The position numbers and the translations under genes are program-made. DNA of 64,000 nt from Neoaliturus tenellus. Taxonomy: Eukaryota > Arthropoda > Insecta > Hemiptera > Cicadellidae. Location of the stretch: NCBI GenBank assembly GCA_030545055.2, contig CM061531.1:248542736-248606735 (forward strand), given 5' to 3'. This document shows, piece after piece, positions 58,146-64,000 of this stretch. How positions within the stretch are numbered: the stretch's first letter is position 1; every line of letters starts with the position of its first letter. The notes beneath the pieces were generated by a model. It ran no database searches. It was not told the origin of the DNA and saw only the letters and a list, made by a program, of their open reading frames with translations.

Positions 58146-60959
58146 GTAAAACGGTAAAACCTTATCTCCTGATAACTAAAACCGATCACAGATGTAACAG
58201 ATTCATGGTGTTCAAGGGAGGACGACCTAAACCGGCCTGAAAATTTCCTCATAGTTTTCGAAGGTTTAACATGGGCGAGTGGCCGAGAATAACGCTTGCT
58301 GACGTTTCGTGGGAACAAACTACGGCTTCAAGATATTTGTTAAGATTTGAAGTGAACTGTATATTGTTACGGTCCATTATAATTACATTATTAAACCATT
58401 GGGGTTTCTCCTTTAAACTAAAATTAATTTTAATATTCCTTTTTGGTCGTTTTGACTGGTAATGAAATTTTTTTGTAGTAAGACATTTTTTGTGGTAATG
58501 CAATTATTATGGTAGGCTAAGTTTATTTTCCGGTTATTATAAATATGTGTAAAATTTACCCATATTATACTATTCCAACATGACAATATTGCAACTCCTT
58601 TAAATTATTCTACACCCAGTCGATGCTCCAAGATGTTCAAGCATGGCCATAGCCTATAGTAGCACCTATGAAGAGTAGAATTAATTTCAACTAATCTTTA
58701 TTGGAGGTATTCTCCACAAAATTTCACCACAAACGAAATTAATTGGCACACCACCGCACGGGCGACCCCTAGCGGCGATGCATAGCAATAAAGTGTCGGC
58801 CGCCACGTGATCACGCTACCTCAGGGGGGAGGGGAGGGGAGGGTGATGGAATTGCAAATATCGGCGTGCTGCAGGGGCAAGGCCGCGACCCCGGGTGACC
58901 CCGACCTACCCCTACAGTATCGACCCCTACAGTAGACCACGTGGCCTCGGGCTTCGATCCACCCTCGACCTCTGTACATCAGGCAACTGGCGGCACAAGG
59001 AAGGTATAACATAAGGCATCCAATGGTAGTTGAGGGCTGCGAATTTGATGAATTTTCAATTAGAATTTAATAAAATTCGTGGTTTTTCGTTTTTTGTATT
59101 ATCTTTAATTCAAGGTTAAGTGTTCTGGGTGAGACAGAGACTCGAATTGCGACCAAGAGTGAACCTCGACATTGAGATTGGCAATTTGAGTTGAACAAAA
59201 TTTAAAAAAAAAGAGGCAGAAATATTTCTCACAAGAAATTATTTCTTACACTACGATGATCCGGTCAGTAAGAGACCGTATATCTCCTAAATATAGTTAG
59301 TGAGTTAGATTAGTTGCGGTCAGCATCCAATAGGTTTTTGCATTGACTATGAATACACAGTCAATGGTTTTTGCGTGTCGTTTCAAATAGTTTGTGAATG
59401 GGCGTTTCGAGAAAGGCACTGGAAACGGAGACACGTTTGTCTCGTAATGAAGTCAAACCAAGAAATAACTATAATAAAAAGTAAATTCATTTACTAACAG
59501 CAGGAGATAGTGAATAGTTGAGTGGAGAGAACCCACTGTCAATCGCGCTGTCAACTCCGGCACCAAGATATTCAGAGTCAATTTTGGTGAAAGTGTTGAA
59601 CTAATCTTTATTTTCAATTTACGCATGTAGGTTCAACATTTGGACACAAAGTTACAAACATACTACGATAAAATAATTAATGTAGTTAAATTTCAATAAT
59701 ATCCTAGCTTTTGGGAAAATACGTTGCTTTTTAATTTAACGTCCAGCAGAATTTGAACATAACACATAAATAACAAAGTATAAACATATAAATACTTTCC
59801 ACTCAAATCTTTGACCTTCTCTTAAAAAACGACTCCTCTTAAACTGAAACGCATAAATTTATTGATGTACTCTAAACGTCAATTACTCTAGGTAATCTTA
59901 GCTGTGGCTATAATGTTTACACAACTCAATAAACACTGTTGACTGTTGACTTTGAAGAAAATTGAACTGTTGAGCCTGATTGTTAAACTGGAACGATCTA
60001 GTTAACTGGGCGATGTAGCCTGTCTTGCCAAGTGCGGTAGTAAAACCAAGGGAGTATGGAGTGTTGATTGTATGATTGGCAACATTGCGGTGTGTAGTAG
60101 ACAGTCGGCCCACACTGCGTCATAACTACACACATTGTGTATAATGAGATAGCCATGCAGTATACAGTGAGACAACTAAACTTAATAACTACTGTAGTCA
60201 CATCGTAATAGCCCTGTACAATTCCATCATACTTTTTTACATTCAGTACAGCCGGAAACATTATACTACGATAATTTTAAATTTAACTTTGGTAGGTTCC
60301 ATGGGTTATAGTATTTCCCTAGTATTTTGATCGTCAAATTATGGTTGTATTTAACTAGCAGAGTTTATTTTCCTAGTTGATTTAAGCTTTCCTTTACATG
60401 CAACAATGGACCTACGAGTGATGGATGACTGTGTAAATATTTTTGACCCTTTTACTGCCGACGAGCGCAAGCGCGCACGTCGCGAAAAATGCCGGGTCCG
60501 TGGTAAGACTATAGTGCGAAGACTGCCAGGCCTGATTTGAGGAAAATTCAGTATTTCACAAAAAAGGGAGTATGTTTTTTATTTTTCATCATAATTTGAT
60601 AAATAAGGTCTTGTTTTGTTCCTAATAAACTGCCTGTCTTGATAAAAACATAAAGTGGTTGTTATTATATAGATATATAATTTTTTTTTCATAAATATAT
60701 ATAGTAACAAAAAATATTTATTTTTTTCAGGTTTGCCCTATAAAAACTATACCTAAAACGAATACTTGCAAAAATCTAACTATTTTAGTTTGTAGAGCAT
60801 GCATATGTTATTACATAAACAAACTTTCATGCCCTTACGTTGGAAATTGAAAAAGTTGTGATCAGTTTTTGAAATTTTGTAAAATCGAGGTAGAAACACT
60901 TCACACTAAGAGTTTGTGAACAGCCATTAAAAACCAACCAAAAAACCAACAGAAAAGTT

Positions 60960-61275
60960 ATATATTAGATTATATATTATTATAAAAATTATATATTATA
61001 TATATAACAAAATATTATATATAAAAATTATATAATATATATATATATATATGTAAATATATATATTATATATATATTTACATATATATTATATTTATAT
61101 GTAATTTATAATTAATAATTTATATATAATTAATTATATAATTTATATATATATATATATGTATTATATTTATATATAATATTTATATATATTATATACA
61201 AATATAATATATATATAATATGTATATAATATATATATATATATTATATTATATACGTATTATATATATAAATAG
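60960..61275. repeat. TA-rich low-complexity sequence
   Basis: Irregular TATATA and ATATTATAT runs, mirrored by similar sequence at about 61555-61650. Confidence 0.9.
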
Positions 61276-61305
61276 TGGCAAAGTATGGTTGCTGGGCCAG
61301 TTCAA

Positions 61306-61504
61306 GGTCACCTGAGCGATGACGTCATCGAGGTCAATGACCCCACAGATGACGTCATCGATGACGCGATCGATGACGTCATCGCCAATTACGTCATCCT
61401 GTGACGTCACACCCATGACGTTGCAGAAATGACGTGGCGATGATGTCATTGATGACGTCATCGGTGGCGTCATTGACCTCGATGACGTCATCGCTCGGGT
61501 GACC
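61306..61504. repeat. palindromic cluster of six TGACGTCA octamers
   Basis: Perfect TGACGTCA at 61320, 61350, 61374, 61402, 61453 and 61483, with further near matches. The whole block is an imperfect inverted repeat: GGTCACCTGAGCGATGACG at the left and its near complement at the right end (CGCTCGGGTGACC). TGACGTCA is the full CRE bound by CREB/ATF proteins. Confidence 0.9.
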
Positions 61505-62424
61505 TATACATATAAATAAATATTAAATAAAAAAAAAAAAAATAAATAAATCGGGTGAAATATATAAAAAATAGATATTTATTTATATATAAATATATAT
61601 TATAATTATTTATATATATTTATATATATATATTTATAATATATATGTATAAATATTGACGTGCTTTATAACGCACGTCGGCAGGTTTCGCTAGATAGCC
61701 GACGAGCGTTATTGCGCACGTCGGCAATTTTAGCACAAACCCCGACGTGCGCATTTGCGCTCGTCGGCAGTAAAAGGGTTGACTTGCGTAAATCTTCAGT
61801 TCTAAGATTAGGTGGATCCATTTTACTACATTCGACGACCTTTTTAAAACGCAAGACTTATCAACTTAAATGAGTAGTTGTAATTATTTCAAAAAATGTA
61901 CGGTATCTAATGATTGTAAGGGTTATCAGGAAATAACTGACATCAGTCAATTGAGATTATTTACTAAATATTGAACAACAATAATATTTGAATGTGTTAA
62001 TGGTCCTGGATAGTTCAAAGTGTAAAACAAAAACAAACCTCATCGCGATGGTAAACGCACGAGTATTCTAAAAAGGCGCGAGAGGTACGTGAGAGGTTAC
62101 GTAGGAACGACCGATAATTGGTGATGCAACTGGTACCGAGAAGGACGTCCTCTGTTGACAAAAACCGAAAGTTTAAACAGTGGATTTCACCGGCCAGCGG
62201 GCTCCGCTCGGCTCTGATATGGAATTCTGACACTCACTTCCGTCTATTGTATCGGCGCGCGTCACCGCGTCACCCTCCCGCCAGTGCTGTGCTATGAGTA
62301 ACACAACACACGCTGTGTAGCCTACTGCGATCGGATACCGGTGAACTGAGAATACAAGCTTACATCCCAAGTGATCAGCTGGGGCAATAACAGAGGTGGT
62401 GGTGATTGATACAATTGTAACAAG

Positions 62425-62820
62425 GCATTTCTCTATAATAACCCTATACTTTAATACCGTAGGTATATCTGTATGTATGCACACCGATCTCGAAAATGGC
62501 TCTAACGATTTTGTTAAAACTTTACAAATCACTTAGTTCTGGGATCAAAATAATATTTATACAGGTCTCTGTGCTAGGAAAAATCTTATTTAATAAAAAT
62601 CTTGAATTTGAATTCTAAACATTATAACATTGGTCTTATGGAGTTAAAAATCAAAACAGAAGAAATGCTGAAAACAACTGAAAGAACTGTCAAAGTATAC
62701 GACACAAGTGCTGACGTGCTCCAGTATAAACATTTGGTTTATGCATTGTGGCCATCAGTTACTGAATTACTATTGCTATGATAATAATAAGTTATTATCA
62801 TAGCAATAATTTATACCTGG
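62425..62820 (+). repeat. dispersed Helitron-like repeat copy
   Basis: CCCTATACTTTAATACCGTA and ATCTGTATGTATGCACACCG at the start match the inverted copy at about 63560-63725. A perfect 16-bp hairpin (ATTGCTATGATAATAA, 62772-62807) lies near its end. Confidence 0.5.
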
Positions 62821-62924
62821 GGGTCCGAGCATTTGATCCATAAACTTAAACAATCCTGTATAGTAATATCAGATAGACAGACGGTGTGCTACAATGTCAA
62901 GTGCAAAAATGTTTGTTTCTTGTT

Positions 62925-63000
62925 CAAGATCAAGACGAGCAAGTTCGCTTCGCTCACTCGTCTTTCAGACTGTTTCAACGGGTGCTGCACTGTGGTGTAT
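62925..63000. repeat. GACGAG..CGCTC repeat piece
   Basis: GACGAGCAAGTTCGCTTCGC at about 62934 resembles 63785-63815 and, inverted, 28516-28560. Confidence 0.4.
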
Positions 63001-63027
63001 ATTTGTTGAACCACATTTTGAATCTGT

Positions 63028-63210
63028 AAGGCCCGGTGCACACGAGCGTTTTGCGTTTGCGTTGATGCAGCTTTATTTTGCAGCGGCGTTTGAGCAGTGC
63101 ATGTACTCAAATGGAACAGTACACACGTGCAGTAGCTCGTGTGCACCGGGGACGCCGCGTCGACGCAGCTTGCACGCAGTGTATTTTGACGCTCGTGTGA
63201 ACCGGGCCTT
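63028..63210. mobile_element. short MITE with AAGGCCCGG ends
   Basis: The left end AAGGCCCGGTGCACACGAGC and the inverted right end AAGGCCCGGTTCACACGAGC differ by one base over 20. The 183-bp element has internal CGTGTGCA copies. No transposase; the target duplication is unclear. Confidence 0.8.
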
Positions 63211-63559
63211 ACACGTGGATTCTATTTATTTGGTTAACAGCTGATTTCATATTAGATGTAATTATTTTGTTTTTAAATTCAATTGCAATTCTACAAATTG
63301 GTTAGTTGTGTTACTCTTTTACACAACTTTTATTTATCTCAACATTCATAATCATCAGTGTAAAGTACGATTTAAAAATGAAAAGTATTTTTATTTTTAG
63401 TACGATTTCATAATTTACTAACTGCTGCAATGCAAAACCACATTTTAATACTGTAACACGTGGTCTGCACTTTGACAGTTGAGTCAGCTGCTATGATAAT
63501 TTCTTTGTTTTAATTTTTAACTCCATAAGACCAATGTTAAAATTGTTTTAATTTAAATT

Positions 63560-63730
63560 AATGATTATTATGAAATAAGACGCTGGCATAGAGACCTTTA
63601 CTTATATTACTTTTATCCGAGAACTAAAGTATTTGCAAAGTTTGAAGAAAAATGTTTGAGCCGATTTTGAGATCTGTGTACATACATACAAATATACCTT
63701 ACTCGTATTAGAGTATAGGATAGGATAATA
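63560..63730 (-). repeat. inverted copy of the 62425 repeat start
   Basis: On the minus strand it reads CCTATACTCTAATACGAGTA followed by TATTTGTATGTATGTACACA, matching the start of the copy at 62425 and, more loosely, 45387. Confidence 0.5.
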
Positions 63731-64000
63731 ATATAAGTCCAGACTTTTCGCTGAAATGCCAAGCCCAAAAGGTTTTTTCTTTCAAGACGAGCTCGTTTGC
63801 TCCGCTCAATTGCCTTTCTTTAAGGATGTTTTAATAGGTCTAATGCTGGGGCCGCACTCTGGTACTATGGTATGAGTTTGCTGGAACTGTAAAACGTAGA
63901 TTTTATACCCTTTAATTTTAACTTTTATTTAGACCCAACGTAATGGTCATAATCACCAGTACAACGTACTATTTAAAACTCGTACAGTATTAGAGTTTAG

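Larger units (their letters stand above)
60447..61778. mobile_element. piggyBac-like element with TTGA flanks and palindrome arrays
   Basis: Inverted ends CCCTTTTACTGCCGACGAGC are perfect over 20 bp. The direct repeat TTGA lies at 60443-60446 and 61779-61782, probably a variant of TTAA. Palindromes of the form CCGACG(A/T)GCG-N6-CGC(A/T)CGTCGG occur once at the left end and three times at the right end (about 61665-61773). The middle is a long TA-rich stretch surrounding a TGACGTCA cluster at 61306-61504. Confidence 0.8.
53090..64000. other. ftz-f1 upstream intron, continues past the window
   Basis: The acceptor at 53090-53091 is clear. I looked for the zinc-finger motif (CESCKGFFKR) on the minus strand to position 64000 and did not see it, so the intron is at least 10.9 kb. 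Stretches 53090-55017, 58150-60446 and 61783-62420 have no recognised feature. Confidence 0.75.

Noticed and set aside
57990..61310. Single YCAAGGYCR matches (57990-57998, 61302-61310) as FTZ-F1 sites
   Set aside because: About four matches are expected by chance on both strands of 64 kb, so single sites are not reported as regulatory.
53113..64000. Zinc-finger exons of ftz-f1 in the upstream part of the window
   Set aside because: No sequence able to encode CESCKGFFKR or CPVCGDK was seen on the minus strand. The exons must lie beyond the window.

Overview
The window is eukaryotic and almost certainly from an insect. It is AT-rich, has interrupted genes with GT-AG introns, and is crowded with DNA transposons. 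The only gene I can establish is the nuclear receptor ftz-f1 (NR5A family). It lies on the minus strand as four coding exons: 53089-52394 (FTZ-F1 box, hinge, start of the ligand-binding domain, LBD), 24988-24730, 21220-21120 and 17221-17075 (AF-2 helix and stop). Splice sites and codon phases agree across all four, apart from one extra base in the hinge. The exons coding the zinc-finger DNA-binding domain and the N terminus were not found up to position 64000 and must lie beyond it. The species cannot be fixed from sequence alone; the repeat load and large introns would suit a hemipteran, but that is a guess.

Region by region. 1-17000 (downstream of ftz-f1): decayed non-LTR retrotransposon pieces (1-950, 2170-2570, about 4020-4352), two hAT-like elements with perfect 8-bp target duplications (1185-1878, 5156-6649), a foldback repeat (2629-3995), a possible terminal exon of an unknown minus-strand gene (about 8823), a TTAA-flanked element holding a nested pogo-like MITE (9167-10470), a 19-bp minisatellite (10714-12244), a pogo-like element (13300-14650) and a three-layer nest of transposons (14966-16993). 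17075-25000: the last three ftz-f1 exons, with a hairpin repeat (19940-20242) and a TTAA element carrying six copies of a palindrome (23409-24339). 24989-52393: one 27.4-kb intron that splits the LBD. It contains GC-rich islands, a 7.7-kb element with long inverted arms (29588-37321), a 37-bp perfect palindrome flanked by an 8-bp direct repeat (39293-39345), minisatellites and several dispersed repeat families. 53090-64000: upstream ftz-f1 intron, with a 2.7-kb near-perfect foldback (55018-57727) and a TTAA-like element (60447-61778) containing a cluster of six TGACGTCA octamers.

The most unusual theme is a set of TTAA-flanked (one TTGA-flanked), piggyBac-like non-autonomous elements. Each carries several copies of its own palindrome near its ends, and the palindrome differs between families. 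No tRNA, rRNA, CRISPR array or operon was seen. Apart from ftz-f1, open reading frames are short and mostly lie in repeats, microsatellites or GC-rich islands.
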